Source: Metallyticus violacea
Lineage: Eukaryota; Arthropoda; Insecta; Mantodea; Metallyticidae
Length of the DNA: 64,000 bases
Assembly: GCA_030762175.1 (NCBI GenBank)
Contig: CM060846.1
Coordinates: forward strand, 237,768,512 to 237,832,511
Direction of reading: 5' to 3'
The translations under genes and the position numbers were made by a program. Each line of letters opens with the position of its first letter. The stretch's first letter is position 1. Below the pieces are notes generated by a model, which worked only from the letters and a program-made list of their open reading frames with translations, did no database searches and had not been told where the DNA came from. Below, one piece after another: positions 1 through 12,539 of the stretch.

Positions 1-3000
1 GCTTGTTGACACCTCTCTGCAATATTTGGAATTATTTCAACGTAGTTAATTAACATAGTGTATTTGGAAAAGAATAAAAATGCACAGTGGTCTTTTTGTC
101 TTCCTCATACCAATTATCTGGACAAGGGGACACAACGATGTAACACACCTGACAGATATAAAAAGATGTGCCAAAATGTTAAATTTATTGCACACTAATG
201 GAAAGTTTGCTTTCTTCATAAAACAATTGTCGAAACAGTGATATGTGTGATAAAACCGAACGAGAATAGTAATCGTGTGAGAAGTGTTGCAGAGATACTG
301 AGTTTGAAGAAGTAAGCGCGCCTCTTAAGATTCCTGTACACGGTCTGAATAAATACAATGCAGAGGAGATACAGCTTGATATTTGGATTGCTCTAGATTG
401 CTTCATAGCGAGTAACCAGCAGTGAATTTTATTTATGAATGAATGACAGAGATGTAAGAAAATTGTTCAACAAGTTAGCACCAATAAGAAATTTTTTTAG
501 TTTAGTTGTAAGTGTGCTGAAAATTACTAGGTTAAGGAATGTATGCGGAAGTTTTTGTGGTTTCTGCTGATTTAATATGCGCATTCTGAATAGGCTCAGG
601 AAATATGACCTTAGTTGATCCCCGAACATTTTATATAAGAAATTTAGAATATGTTCTATTATGTTGAGAACTGTATCACTAGTACTGTAAAACACAATGT
701 TGTTGCATTAATAGATACAGAAAGAAGTGTGGTGAACGACAAGTAGAGATACCTCATCGACTCTCTTTACGTAAATTATTCGCTATCGCAAAGATATTAA
801 TCGAACTACTCATATTTTGCGTTAGTGTCATTAGTAACAGTACCGCTCATGAAAAAACAGTCCGAACTATAGTTACGTAATTCCAAAACATCAACAAATC
901 TCTCCCATTTTTAGCAATGTCAAAGAAAGACCAGAACAAAGCCATTTTTTTTCCGCTTTCATAGTTTGAAACTGTTTTTGTTTGTGGCATAAACAATTTG
1001 GTTGACCTGCTTTCTTTTTATATTCTGTATATGATGATAGGATTGATGAAGAATAGCACAATATGCAAAAACCCATATGTTGTTGTTGTATGAAAGGAGG
1101 TGTGGACACATTTGGCAAACTGTAAAGTTTATATACTCTATGAAATACGTTTTGCAGATGGCTATGCATTCGGAAAATGAATGTATGTTGGCTACGTGAC
1201 AGTATCTTGTCTTAAATCCCAGATTTAAAGACATTGGCTATTTTTGGGTTAAAGATATAACCATGTCGGCCATTGGTGGGTTTTGTTGGTTAAATGGAAG
1301 ATAATATTTGACTTCAAGCAGTATTCTTATACTAAATATTGTGGCAAGGAACGTTTGATAAACTTTTAATTTTGTAATGCTTATGACATACAGAAATCCT
1401 ATTAACCTACTCTAGAAAAGTATAATAACTCCAATCACTTTAATCTAAACAGCGTTATATAGAAAATCTTTGGAGGAGTTTAAAATTCCCAACAGAGTTC
1501 AACAGTATATTATCACTGGACATACTAATCTTATCATTTACTTAAAGAACAACGGAAATGTATAGAAAACTTTTATAGACTACGCGATTCTAATTAGTAT
1601 TGACATATATGACTTCAAGGTCTTTGTTGCTTCCAATATTACCACTTCTATTTTAAATTCAGACCTTTTTTTTTTTTTTTTTTGTTGCAAGCTTACGGTA
1701 GGTAAATATGAGGCATATAAAGTCATGCTTCTGGGAAAAAGTGATGGATTTACTCAAGAATTTTATATCTTTTGTAAGAACTTGCCCAAACGTGTAGATA
1801 GCATGAACTTCAATCTTCTATTATCTTTGTTCTTTAAGATTTATTGCATTTTGCCAACATATGAACACTAAGCCGCTCTTAGTATCTTTACACTTTCAAA
1901 GTGTTTATGATTGTATTTCTCAAATTCACTTATTTGAGTGTCATAGATTCAGTGATGAATCCATTTCCTAGGCTAAAGTACTAGACTACTGCGGTTTTGC
2001 AAATAATTTTTTTCTTACTCCTAGCAGAGCTGTTAAAACTTATACAATAAGGTTGCCCTGCATCTATGGCTTTGTTTAGGTTGGATAACCCGCTACTACA
2101 CAAATTTCATGAACGTTTAAATAGACTCTATTGGTTGATACCAGTTTTGCTTTCTCTGTTTATGGTAATGATGTTAGAGTAGTGACTACAAGTGATATAG
2201 ACGTACAAACTCAATGTCCCCCCTCAATATCATCTCAGGTCTATAGATAAATGTGGAAAGTTCAAATTGTTACCGTTAGGACCTTGGGACAGGCAAATTA
2301 TTCAGATTGTTGTCTATATTAGGGATAACTTTGGCAAATAAAAATACAGGATACAGACTCTTCAATCTGTAAAATGTGGTCCAGTAATAAATAAAATCAA
2401 AATTTTTGCAAAATACATTTATTTTAGAGATTCATCTCTATCTCTATCAGGTTATACATAAATTATGATACACATTTTAGTCATAAATATTGACAAGTAA
2501 CCTGTGACATATTATAGTATTTAAGGCATGGTAGCATCTTATTCTACATTATATTTGCCGCTTTATGTGGAAGAGTTGGACTTAATTTTACAACAGTGTA
2601 ATTTCAATTTTGGTCACAACGGCTTGACTAGAGAAATACACCGGATCTTTGACGTTCCTCACTAACTTTGCTTTTGCAGAACAAAGTGACCAGAGTTTTA
2701 GTTCTCTAAACCGAACCATGTGCAACAGGCTTCTCTGCTTAATGAGAATAGGACAAAAACTTCGGCGACCCTCTCGTTTTCTTCAAATGTAAAGCGAACT
2801 TTACTATGGTGGATATATATATGTATGTAAAAGGTAGATGTGTGATATATTGTTCTTAATTATATTTTTTCCATAAAATATAGGTTGTATAGGATTTATA
2901 TAGTAGAAAGCGACAAATGTTTTCATTATGACCAACCAGAATCTGTACAGCATTGTCTTGATCTTTAGGACATTTGGTGGAAGTTACTTTATTATTTACA

Positions 3001-3430
3001 TACTTTAAGGCCAATTAATTGTCCATTGTAGCAACCTAGTATTTTCTCTGGTCTGACTTTTGTATATCACTACCTTTAAAACAATGCAGATCTTTAGATT
3101 ATATCTCTATACGTCTGCTATGTAATTCAACATTATGATAACCATGACATCTATTGGAATAAATATACGATTGTTGTTAATGATGATGCTGATGATGATA
3201 ATAACAACAACAACAACAACAATAATAATAATAATAATAATAATAATATAGCAAAATCTAAAACATTCATTGTTGGAACAGTTTTTGCATACAGCAAGAT
3301 ACGAGTATGTCTACAAATTGGAATTCGAGAATAAGAGTGATGTCGTTATTAATAATGCAACATTTAAATTCTCAACTGACTTAAGAGCAGTGACACCAGG
3401 AACAAAACATTTTCACCACATATAGGAATA
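1..3430. other. Gene-free AT-rich stretch
   Basis: I see no conserved coding segment or recognisable element here. Short open frames on the minus strand near 429-695 and 891-1234 are low in complexity and have no motif I recognise. The only structured feature is the trinucleotide repeat near 3181-3248. Confidence 0.5.
3181..3248. repeat. Trinucleotide microsatellite (GAT, AAC then AAT units)
   Basis: Compound trinucleotide run passing from GAT to AAC to AAT units. Confidence 0.9.
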
Positions 3431-3439
3431 TCTTAACAA

Positions 3440-3740
3440 TTAATTATAGAAATTATGCGGAATTAAAGATTCAGTTACCAATTCCAAAACTCTTAAACAA
3501 CAGTCTTACCGTGTTTTTCAAAAACAATAATGCACAAGTAAAAGAGATGCAGGATTCCGGCATCATCCGAGACTCTATGTCCGTGGGCACCACAAGGATA
3601 CTAGTTAAGAAAAATAATGGCAAGTTCCGCATCTGCGTGGAATATCGCCAGTTCAACGCAGATACTGTAACATCGTCTTTTCCGCTTCCTCTTACCGATG
3701 ATTTGTTGGGTTATTTAAGGAGATCACAATGGCAGTGTCA
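3440..3740 (+). mobile_element. Ty3/Gypsy retrotransposon fragment (reverse transcriptase N-terminal part)
   Basis: Plus-strand reading across about 3440-3735 gives the start of a Gypsy-type reverse transcriptase: V-K-E-M-Q-D-S-G-I-I, then I-L-V-K-K-N-N-G-K-F-R-I-C-V-E-Y-R, then the F-P-L-P strand leading towards L-R-R-S-Q-W. These match the family motifs 'EMxxxGII', 'LVKKKDGxWRxCVDYR' and 'YPLP'. The catalytic YxDD region, protease, RNase H, integrase and LTRs are absent. The fragment stops exactly where a SINE begins at 3741, and I see no continuation after the SINE. Confidence 0.75.
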
Positions 3741-4012
3741 CCGCCAAGGGTGGCCAAGGTTAAGACACGGACTCTTGAGAGGGAGGTCTAAGGTTCGATT
3801 TCCACAGAAATATTTTCCCTGACTGAGCTTTTCTCCAGGCTTTCCTTACTTCTCCTAAATGTAAAATGCCGGGGAGGTACCCTTAACTAAGGACTGGAAC
3901 ATTTCCTTGCTTAAAAAACAAAAAGTTCTCAATTTATCATTTCAGTGCATGTATCATCAATGTCCACTGCCCATGATGCCTCAGCCGTAAAACAAGCGTT
4001 AAAAACTATTTA
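3741..4012 (+). mobile_element. tRNA-derived SINE (copy 1)
   Basis: A diverged copy of the family best seen at 11072-11343: a tRNA-like head with a recognisable box A, a middle with the C-C-T-C-motif 'aaatgccggggaggtaccc', and the tail 'cgttaaaaactattt'. Box B is mutated. It interrupts Gypsy pol sequence. Confidence 0.8.
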
Positions 4013-4862
4013 AAAATGGTGCTCACTTTCAGGCTACCCTTGCTGATGATAACAATACTTATTTTCACTTTCGTAACCCCTGGCTGCCATTTTAAATTTA
4101 AACACCTTTCCTTTTGCGTGGATAATGCATTTAGAATAATCTCTGCATGATTTACAAGTTTCTAGTATACATTAAATATAAAAAAACCGTAATATGTTTG
4201 CTCACTCTTTCCAGTATTACCTAGAAATGAAGATTTTTTTATATATATAAATTGCTAGTGCATAATTTTAAGTTAAAACCTGAGAATTTCTTACCATGAT
4301 TAGGGGCAAGATTATAGATTTTGAAGTATCTGCAAAGAGATAAGGTTAAGGATATAATTCATTTGTCTACTCTAAAATTGGTACAAGACTAATGTCGAGT
4401 TTTAGACTTATTACGCTTTTTCACATTTTATAAATGTGCTCCTGTTTACTAATGCTTGCATGTGCTTAAATGTGTGAATGAAACTTTTGTTGTGTTATTT
4501 GAACCCTTTATAAATTTAAATACTTGTATTAGGTCATCACATTTCCGGAACTTAACACCGAGCTATATACTCAGGCAGTTGGGGTAAGCATAGGTTTCGC
4601 CGCTCTAAAATGTTGTCATCAGCACCTGTGACTTTGAATAAATATAACGTGATTATGGCGCTTCTGTACATGAATAACTTGCTCTAGTTTATTGCTTGAC
4701 TAATTTTCATTATATATTTATGGTTACCCTGTGCCCTCAGTGAGTGATCACCACGCCTTAAGTTATTTTAGAAATTTGAAAAATGCCACTGGTCCATTGG
4801 CCCGTTTGGCTTTAGAATTGCAAGAACATAATTGTCCTATAGTTTATAAGTCAATTTTTTTA
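4013..4862. other. Gene-free AT-rich stretch between SINEs
   Basis: No coding motif or recognisable repeat seen. Confidence 0.5.
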
Positions 4863-5128
4863 ATAGTGTTTAACGCCCGTTTTTACTACTGAGGCACAGC
4901 AGGAGGTGGACATTGATGATACATGAAACGAAATATATTGGGAAAGGATTTTCTTAAGAAGGAAACGTTCCAGGCCTAAGTTCAGGGTCCCTCCTCAGCA
5001 TTTGCCATTTATGAGGACTGAGGAAAGCCTGAAAAAACCTCAGTCATGAAGGACGGTCCTGGTGGGATTCGAACCCCAGAAATGCTGCTCACGAGTCTGT
5101 GCCTTAACGACCTCGGCTACCCATGGCG
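4863..5128 (-). mobile_element. tRNA-derived SINE (copy 2)
   Basis: Minus-strand full-length copy. Box B reads 'ggttcgaatcccacc' in reverse complement, box A 'ggccgaggtcgttaaggc' is slightly mutated, and the 3' tail 'gggcgttaaacactatt' is followed by A-rich sequence. Confidence 0.85.
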
Positions 5129-5334
5129 GTAGTGGACATTGATGATACATGAGAATAAATGATTAACTGGGAAAGGCTTTTTTTAAGGATGGAAGCCTAA
5201 GTTTCGGGAAGCTACCCGGCATTTGCCATTGATGAGGACTGAAGAAAACCTGGAAAAAACTTAAGTCAGGGAGCACCATCCTGGCGGGAATTAAACCTCG
5301 GACTTCCTTCTCACTAGTCCGTGTCTTTAACGAC
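5129..5334 (-). mobile_element. tRNA-derived SINE (copy 3, 3'-truncated)
   Basis: A second minus-strand copy lies directly head-to-tail with copy 2. Its tRNA-like head is near 5334, and its 3' end is lost where copy 2's head begins at about 5128. The abutment suggests one SINE inserted into the other or an unequal exchange. Confidence 0.75.
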
Positions 5335-6240
5335 ATATACAGAATGTTAAAAACAATTCTACTGCACAAATTCGAAAGATTTTGAAGAATGTCTAGTCAG
5401 ACATTTTGAGATAGGGAATTTGTGGTTTGCGAATTCACTCTCGTATGTGCAATGGCGCAATTTATCATAGGAATGCATACAACTGATATAAGTTCTACAC
5501 CGTGCTAATGCCTTCACGTCAAGCTTCACACTCAATAGATAAACGCCATTTATTGCCGGTCAATCATTAGGTACTAAAACAAGACCGAACGTTTATACTA
5601 CAACCCCCCCCCCCCCATCCATTCTTGACATTTTCCAACATATACGATGAGGGTATTTTTCTGACTTAGAATTTACTCGTGCAGTTCCTTTAAACAAATG
5701 AAATCTTAAGAAATCAACTGACCTAGGGAAGTAAGTACTGTGATTTATGGTAGGATTATTAAATAACAGGTAATTTATTAATTTGTGATGGCATGCATAT
5801 ATACTTAAAACTTTTGGAAGATCTCAATATCTTCGATTCATCAGGTGACACATTGTTACAAATTCAGTACAAAGTGTTAGTTTAATTAGCCTGACATAAC
5901 GTGCATACATTTAAAAAAAATGTTACCTAAACAGTAAAGGCAATAACCATGAAACAAATTGCTTAGAAGTGTTTATATTAATGGAAGAGAAATGCAGAAT
6001 TTATCGCTAAATCACGAACAGATTTTATTTTAATCTGATACTCATTTATTTTAAGTTAAAATTAAAATAAAACCTGTTTATTATTTAGTGCAGATACTGG
6101 ATTTACAGTACACGCAGTTAAAAAAAAATATTTGAATATTGGTTCAATAGACTGCAAGTTGCCTATTTCAAAGTGTGTGTCTACAACTGGTCTACAATCT
6201 TTCAAATTAATGCGGCGAACTGTAACACTCTGCATTAAGG
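5335..6240. other. Gene-free stretch with one hammerhead-like motif
   Basis: Nothing coding is seen. A poly-C run lies near 5604-5617, and a hammerhead-like fold of the PLE type lies on the minus strand at 5811-5844. Confidence 0.5.
5811..5844 (-). ncRNA. Degenerate hammerhead-like motif (probable PLE terminus remnant)
   Basis: On the minus strand CTGATGA is followed by a perfect 6-bp hairpin (GAAGAT/ATCTTC, loop ATTGAG) and then CAAAAG in place of the catalytic CGAAAC. The architecture matches the PLE hammerheads in this window, but the G12-A13-A14 core is mutated. Confidence 0.4.
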
Positions 6241-6244
6241 GCAG

Positions 6245-7480
6245 ATATACGAGGGCTATTTAATAAAGAACATTATAATTTTTGACAACATATCTTTACT
6301 CATCCTCATATTTTGATGATCATTTTCAAAGTAGTCCTCGTTGCACGCAACACACCTGTCCCAGGGTTTCTGCCAGTATTCAAAGACATGCTGAAAACCG
6401 TATTTGGTAAGTCCTTCAAAATTGTTTCCGCATTCTTCAGTACTGCTTCTGATGAGGGGAAATGTCTCCCACGAAGGCATTTCTTTCAATTTGGGTAAAA
6501 AGAAAAAGTCTCCAGACTATAGGGAGGGTAAGGAACACACTTCACATTTATTTTTTTAAATATTCAGCAACAACATTTGCGATGTGCGGCCTTGCATTAT
6601 AGTGATGCAGCATCTAGCTTGTTGGACTGAAAAATGACCTGTTGTTTGTGATATGGCCTGGCGGAGTTTTCAGGAATCGCTGTAGTGTTGTACAGTTACA
6701 GTTGTGTGTGCATTACGACTTGCTAATGAACCATTCCTTGATTATCGAAAAATGAGATGGCCATAACTTTCTAAGCAGAAGCAACCACTTTTGTTTTGTA
6801 TGTTTGTTTAGTGTTTGTTGATGATAGAGGCTTCTACATAGAGCTTTACTGTTTGCTTTCAGGATCGAAACGAGTATCCAAGATATTTTCAGCAATGATT
6901 ACGTTTGAAGGGATCACTCCCTCTTCTTTTAATACCATTTTCAACTGCAGACATATCTGACGCGAACGTCTTTTGTTCCTGAATCAGCAGTCATGGAACC
7001 TACAGTGCACAAACACGTCTCATGTTCAACTTTCCAATTACCAACCTGAGGGTGAAACCCAGTGAAATTTTCAGAACTTTTAAAAGTGTTTGTAATTATA
7101 TTTTACGACTCGCTCTCACAATGACTGCAGCGGTATTATGTTTTCTTCTGTTGGAGCACAAACTGGAGTATCGGGTCCACCTTTCTTTGAAATTAATTGC
7201 CTCTTCCTCTTTAAACATTTTAAACCATCTTCTAGTTGCGCTTAAGGGAAGAACAAAGTTTCCATAACCTCCTGTAACATAGCATAGGTCTCGGCTGAGG
7301 AGTTGTTGAGACGAAAGCAGAATTTCAGAGCAGTATATTGCTCGTCGTGTGTCACCTCCATTTTGCTGTAGACTGAACTGAACATGTCTAAGATTGCACA
7401 CCTCTCACATGTAGGAATCGGAAATGGCAACAATGAAACTAGTACTGCATATACATTGTGCATTAAGTTAACAAAAATTT
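6245..7480 (-). mobile_element. Mariner-type DNA transposon relic (copy 1)
   Basis: A terminal motif TACGAGGGCTATTTAAT near 6249 is typical of mariner ends. Minus-strand reading gives the N-terminal helix-turn-helix region near 7100-7400 (A-L-K-F-C-F-R-L-N-N-S-S-A-E-T-Y, then R-R-W-F-K-M-F-K-E) and the C-terminal end near 6260-6480 (F-F-F-L-P-K-L-K, W-D-R-C-V-A-C-N-E-D-Y-F-E). Between them the catalytic core is frameshifted and partly unreadable. The element is inactive. Confidence 0.8.
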
Positions 7481-7620
7481 GCAAGTATGCCTGTAAAATA
7501 TGATCATGCTTTATTGAAAACCTTCGAAATATGTCACATTACTGAAAATAATCTGTTCTAAGATAAACATTCAATGTTTCTTGTCCTTCTGAAGAATAAA
7601 AGTTGACTTTGTATTTCACT

Positions 7621-7621
<1 letters not shown>

Positions 7622-7663
<42 letters not shown>

Positions 7664-7664
7664 A

Positions 7665-7708
<44 letters not shown>
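7622..7708. repeat. (TA)n microsatellite
   Basis: About 85 bp of near-perfect TA dinucleotides broken once by ACAAGTA. Confidence 0.95.
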
Positions 7709-7710
<2 letters not shown>

Positions 7711-8597
7711 CATTCTTCAATCTTGTTAGCACGGTAGATTTTAAATATATATATTCAGCCAACATGTTGGTACAACAATCAAAATGTTGCATCTTCGGAA
7801 TAATTAACATTTATTAAAATTTGTGTGATATTAAAACAGCATAATTCTGAATTAATATATTCTCAACTTGTTTTTATTTACGCATTCTGTTGTGGTAAAT
7901 TTATAGGCTATAAAAGATAACTACACAAGAAACAATTTTCTTACTTATTTGTGGATATCGATTAAATAATAAGCGCTAATCTAACATTTACTATAAATAA
8001 CTAAATTGAAATGTATGATGAACTTACAGGGTGTCTGATTATTACATCTTTCTGCATTTGCTTGCAGTTTCGATCTCCATTTCAGTCTATCGCAGAAGCT
8101 ATCTCTGCAGCAGCAGACAATAGTCACTCAACCTTCTTTCCTTTACGAGCTGGAACAATGTGGGAACATGTCACATACCTATTAAGTTGAACCCGGTTCA
8201 TAGATGGCAGGAAGTCTATTACTGAAGTTCATGGACAGAAAAGATGTAAACAAAATAATAAAGAACTGCGCATTTGAAGGATAATTCTCCAAACTCCCAT
8301 GCTTCTCATGTATTTTTTGTTGTATGATCATTTAGGAAATTTGGCTCTTTTCTGACTGTTGTCATTTCTGACCATAAAATTAATAGGCAGCTTTATTCTA
8401 TGGTGGAGCTTCCTGATTGCACAGAGTTTACAATGGAATCTGTTGAATGCTAATCTGATAATAAGCCTGCACCTCCGTTTCGTTCTCACATTTTATTTTA
8501 TTCATCACCAAATATTTCTGTGTTTATCGCCACATATGCATTAAATGCGCATTTTATTGATATTGTTATGCTTTTTTATTTTTTAAACCCCCTAGGA

Positions 8598-8678
8598 TGC
8601 TCTCTCTTTCCCTCTCTCCCTCCCCCTCTCTCTCCCTCCCTCCCTCCCTCCCTCTCTCTCTCCCCCTCTCTCTCTCTA
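8598..8678. repeat. (CT)n / CCCT low-complexity tract
   Basis: Pyrimidine-only tract of CT and CCCT units on the plus strand. Confidence 0.95.
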
Positions 8679-10609
8679 CTCAAGGATGCTCTTTAACGTC
8701 GCAGGTCATCAGCCTGATCCTGTCTTGATTATGCAACGAGGTTGGTTAGATTTTCTCTATAGAGGAATAAATATTAAACAGAAAATGTATATTATTGTGG
8801 TTTATTTCTAGACATTGTATTTACACGCGTTACGCAAAACAATCAAATAATGAAAGATATTTACAAAAATAGAAAGTATTGTCCTGTACTACTGTACCTT
8901 TAAAATAAAAATGATTCCATTATTGTGTTTACTTTTTAAAAGTAAAATTTTAAATGTACAAAAGAAGCCAACGGCAAGGAACATATTTCATGATAACATA
9001 ACTTTGTTTCTAATAAACATGTCTGGCTTCCATTCGCTTGTATAAATGTCTTAGTTAGCTGTATCAGCTTTTTTTTTTTATAATTGGGGATATCACATAT
9101 TCTGTTTCGTTGTCATTTTGATACAACATAGTAAATATACTAGTAATGTAATGCACAAGTAAATAACTAAATCTCAGGGTCCACCATACGCAAGTTCTTC
9201 AAAATAGGGATCTACAAACATACTTTGCTGTATACTCACAATTTATTTTTCTTTGACAATTTGCTAATTGAACAACCATCTTTATGATATTGACACTACG
9301 ACCCTAACATTTATTGTACTAAATGAAGGATGGTAGATGATAATTTGGCCGAATAAGTTCAGGATAGTTTGTTATTTAAGTTTCCCATGCATTTATCTAA
9401 AGAACTGAGAGAAAACCCCTAAACATACCTGTCGGGAAACTCACCTAACCGAAAATCGAGCCCGGGCCCGCTACGTGGGAAGAGCAAACGCTACAGCTAA
9501 ACTATGGTGGTGGTCATCATTCATGTTAGAATTATGGCATAAAATATACCCCATAAAATTAATTTGCCTTTTTGCAGAATACTAAAATTCGCTTTCTATT
9601 TTACCATGCCTAAATGAGTGCACGAGCGTATGTATATCTTCAGACTTTTTTTTTTCTCCCAAGAAGCTGGAAACAGAATCTTACATTTGCAGCCACTAAG
9701 ATGACAATAATGACCAAACATGCACTCTAAATATTTCACCTGAAATTATCGTATTATTGGGATGAAATCAGGCTTTATTTTTAATAAAACAAAACTTAGA
9801 TAATATTTTATCACTTTCTCATTTTGCCTAGCAATGGTTTTGAATTATTGTGTAAATCATAAGCAACACATTTTCTTCCACATATACATGTGGCATCCAT
9901 TAACTCACTGTTAAATTCTCAAACATTTGCTTAAATGATCGACCAACATTTGAGAAAGACCAATAGGACTTCTAACCCCTTACCAAAAAACGTACTATTA
10001 AGTCAGTATCCATATGAGTAACATAACGTATTAGGAACAAGCTTCGCATTTGTATTATATACATAAACATGGCCTGATATTTCTCTCATTTGCCACAATG
10101 AACAGTAAATTCGATATTTAGGTACCTCATCCAAAGGTCTGAGTATGTCTCCTTTATTAGCTTATTTTTCTAACACCTTTTCTCGTACCTTCATTTTTTT
10201 AAATGTCTCTACTGAAGGTCTTTTCCCCCCCTAGATTACTGCTTCAAAACTGCTTGAAAATTGGAAAATGTAGTAGGATAGGTAACTGGTAATAGTTTAT
10301 TAATATGGATGATATAACGGTAGTATAAATATTACAAATTTCTGCAGTCATTAATCCCTTTTACATAAACTATTTTATACAAGCAACCACATCGTTCAAC
10401 AGTTTCCAATAATCTCTAGATATACCTACTCTGCAACTTTATGATTCCAGGTAATATCATCAGGGAAAACGAAATGTGGGCAGTAAAACAACGTTTTCAT
10501 AATTAATTGTCATATCATCATATGTGCTATGACATTCAGTATTTCGATTCATAAAATATTCTAGGTATCTGGAAACTAGGGGGGGAGGGTAAGTTATGAT
10601 TGTAATATA

Positions 10610-10885
10610 CCGCAACGGGTGGCCGAGGTCGTTAAGGCACGGACTCGTAAGCGGGAGGTCTGGGGTTCGAATCCCGCCAGATCCGTCCTCCCTGACTGAG
10701 GCTTATTCCACGTTTTCCTCAGTCCTCATAAATGGAAAATGCCGGGAAGGTACCCTAAACTTAGGCCTGGAACGTTTCCTTCCTTAAAAAAAAATCCTTT
10801 CCCAATATATCATTTCATCTCATGTATCACCAGTGTCCACCGCCTGTGATGCCTCAGCAATAAAAACGGGCGCTAAATACTATTT
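10610..10885 (+). mobile_element. tRNA-derived SINE (copy 4)
   Basis: A well-preserved full-length copy with tRNA Ser/Leu-like box A (tggccgaggtcgttaagg) and perfect box B (ggttcgaatcc). The conserved middle and tail 'cgggcgctaaatactatt' follow. Confidence 0.9.
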
Positions 10886-11071
10886 TAAAAAGATTTTAGT
10901 ATATCGTAATTTACTGAAGCAATTTTTAAATATGTATTCATAATTACTTTAAAGTGCAAAACTTAACGCGCAATATAGTATTTATTACAAGGTAACAAGG
11001 TAACCGCAACCTGCATGCGGTTCTGCCATTTTTATTATGTTATGTAAACACCACTTCAAATATTCCTTTTA

Positions 11072-11343
11072 CCGCCGCGGGTGGCCGAGGTCGTTAAGGC
11101 GCGGACTCGTGAGCAGGAATTCTTGGGTTCGAATCCCGCCAAGACTGTCCTCCCCGACGGTTTTTTTTTTCAGATTTTCCTCAGTCCTCATAAATGGCAA
11201 ATGCCGGGGAGACACCCTAAACTTAGGCCTGGAACGTTTCCTTCCTTAAATATATCCTTTCCCAATTTGTCATTTCATTTCATGTATCATCTGTGTCCAT
11301 TGCCTGTGGTACCTCAGTAGTAAAAACGGGCGTTAAACACTAC
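11072..11343 (+). mobile_element. tRNA-derived SINE (copy 5, best copy)
   Basis: The best copy in the window. Box A (tggccgaggtcgttaagg) and box B (ggttcgaatcc) form a tRNA-like head of about 75 nt, followed by a tRNA-unrelated body and the tail 'gggcgttaaacactacta' with a poly-A run. Pol III transcription is inferred from the boxes. Confidence 0.9.
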
Positions 11344-11344
11344 T

Positions 11345-12538
11345 AAAAAAAAAAAAAAACAACGTTGTTACACCTTTTTCCATATTCATAAGCGCTTTTC
11401 TCCACCTGGCTCCATAAAAATGGGTTACAAATCTCCCGACATAGTGATCATAAATCTGAGGACATGAAATTTGGGTATATAGTTTCAATTCAACAATTAT
11501 TTCTCTGGATTGGTGATCACTTGCAAGAAGTGACATCTGGGATAATATATACGATATTTGTGTTCAGTTTCTTCAATGCGTCTTCATAATAACCAAAAAC
11601 CAAGAAAGTGTATCTGCTACTGAAACGAACATGGATAAACTTTTCCTTCATAATTCTTGCAAAAACTATAACACTGTTAACATTCATGCAGTAATTTTCG
11701 TATTTGTTACCCGAATATCAGCACAAAAACCTATTGTCCTCGTGTTTTAGTGCTTCAACAGCAATACCTTGTTATTTGTAAGTCAGATTTTCCTGTTCGC
11801 CCTGTGACTTTAATGCTCAAGAGTCTATTGTTTCATTCTCCTCTCTTTTAACGAAAGGCGCTGTCCATCCTAGTTACTTTGAGCATTGTCAATTTCTTTT
11901 AAATTGAAATTTAACTTGCGACAGTAGCACAATTGTACCTGCACTAGAGAGAATAAATATTTTATTGTAACTTGAGCCTCCAACAAGAAAACCTGAATAT
12001 GCGAGAACACGGATGCAGAATATAGAACTAAATACTATCAGGAAACATAAGCTGCTGAAAGATATCGTCGCTTATGAAAATGATAGACATGTTAAACAAA
12101 GGTTTAATGGAAGGAATGCACTTAATAGATAACTGAACAGGAAGTAGAATAACAAAAATAAAAACGAATGGCTGCTATTGTCGCAGAGAATTAGAAGCTG
12201 TTTGAGCGTTCATCTTATCATATTATATCACATCAAATTTGTATTCTATAATGAATTTAGCGAACCCTAAAGGAATTAGTGTAACTCTTGGATGTGAATT
12301 TCGTCAGAAATTACATACATTATATACATTTAATGAAATTGTCACACTCTTCATTTTTCATATTATAATTCTGTTGTAGAGTTTGTAAAAGATGATCATG
12401 TTTACATAGTTTACATTAAAATGCAATGTTAGAAAAAATTCACATTAAAATATTTATATCTACAGTATTTACAAAATGGTAACTTAAAATATTTACATTT
12501 AGTTTATTTTATAAAGTTGCATTTATTCAATGGAGAAA
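11345..12538. other. Gene-free AT-rich stretch
   Basis: A 67-residue minus-strand open frame at 11333-11536 matches nothing I recognise. No other signal seen. Confidence 0.5.
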
Positions 12539-12539
12539 A

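Larger units (their letters stand above)
7500..10605. other. Gene-free stretch with microsatellites
   Basis: No conserved coding segment seen. It contains the TA and CT microsatellites and, at about 8690-8735, a short motif shared with about 54715-54750. Confidence 0.5.

Noticed and set aside
185..1234. Several minus-strand open frames of 73-92 codons
   Set aside because: Low complexity, no start context, no motif and overlapping frames; expected by chance in such DNA.
7616..7817. Long open frames of alternating Tyr and Ile on both strands
   Set aside because: They are translations of the (TA)n microsatellite.
11072..11150. Possible functional tRNA gene
   Set aside because: Boxes A and B are good, but there is no proper acceptor stem and the same head is fused to the SINE body in every copy.
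10596..11320. Plus-strand open frames of 63-79 codons with R-P-R-S-L-R-H-G-L-V and R-I-P-P
   Set aside because: These are translations of the tRNA-derived SINEs, not genes.
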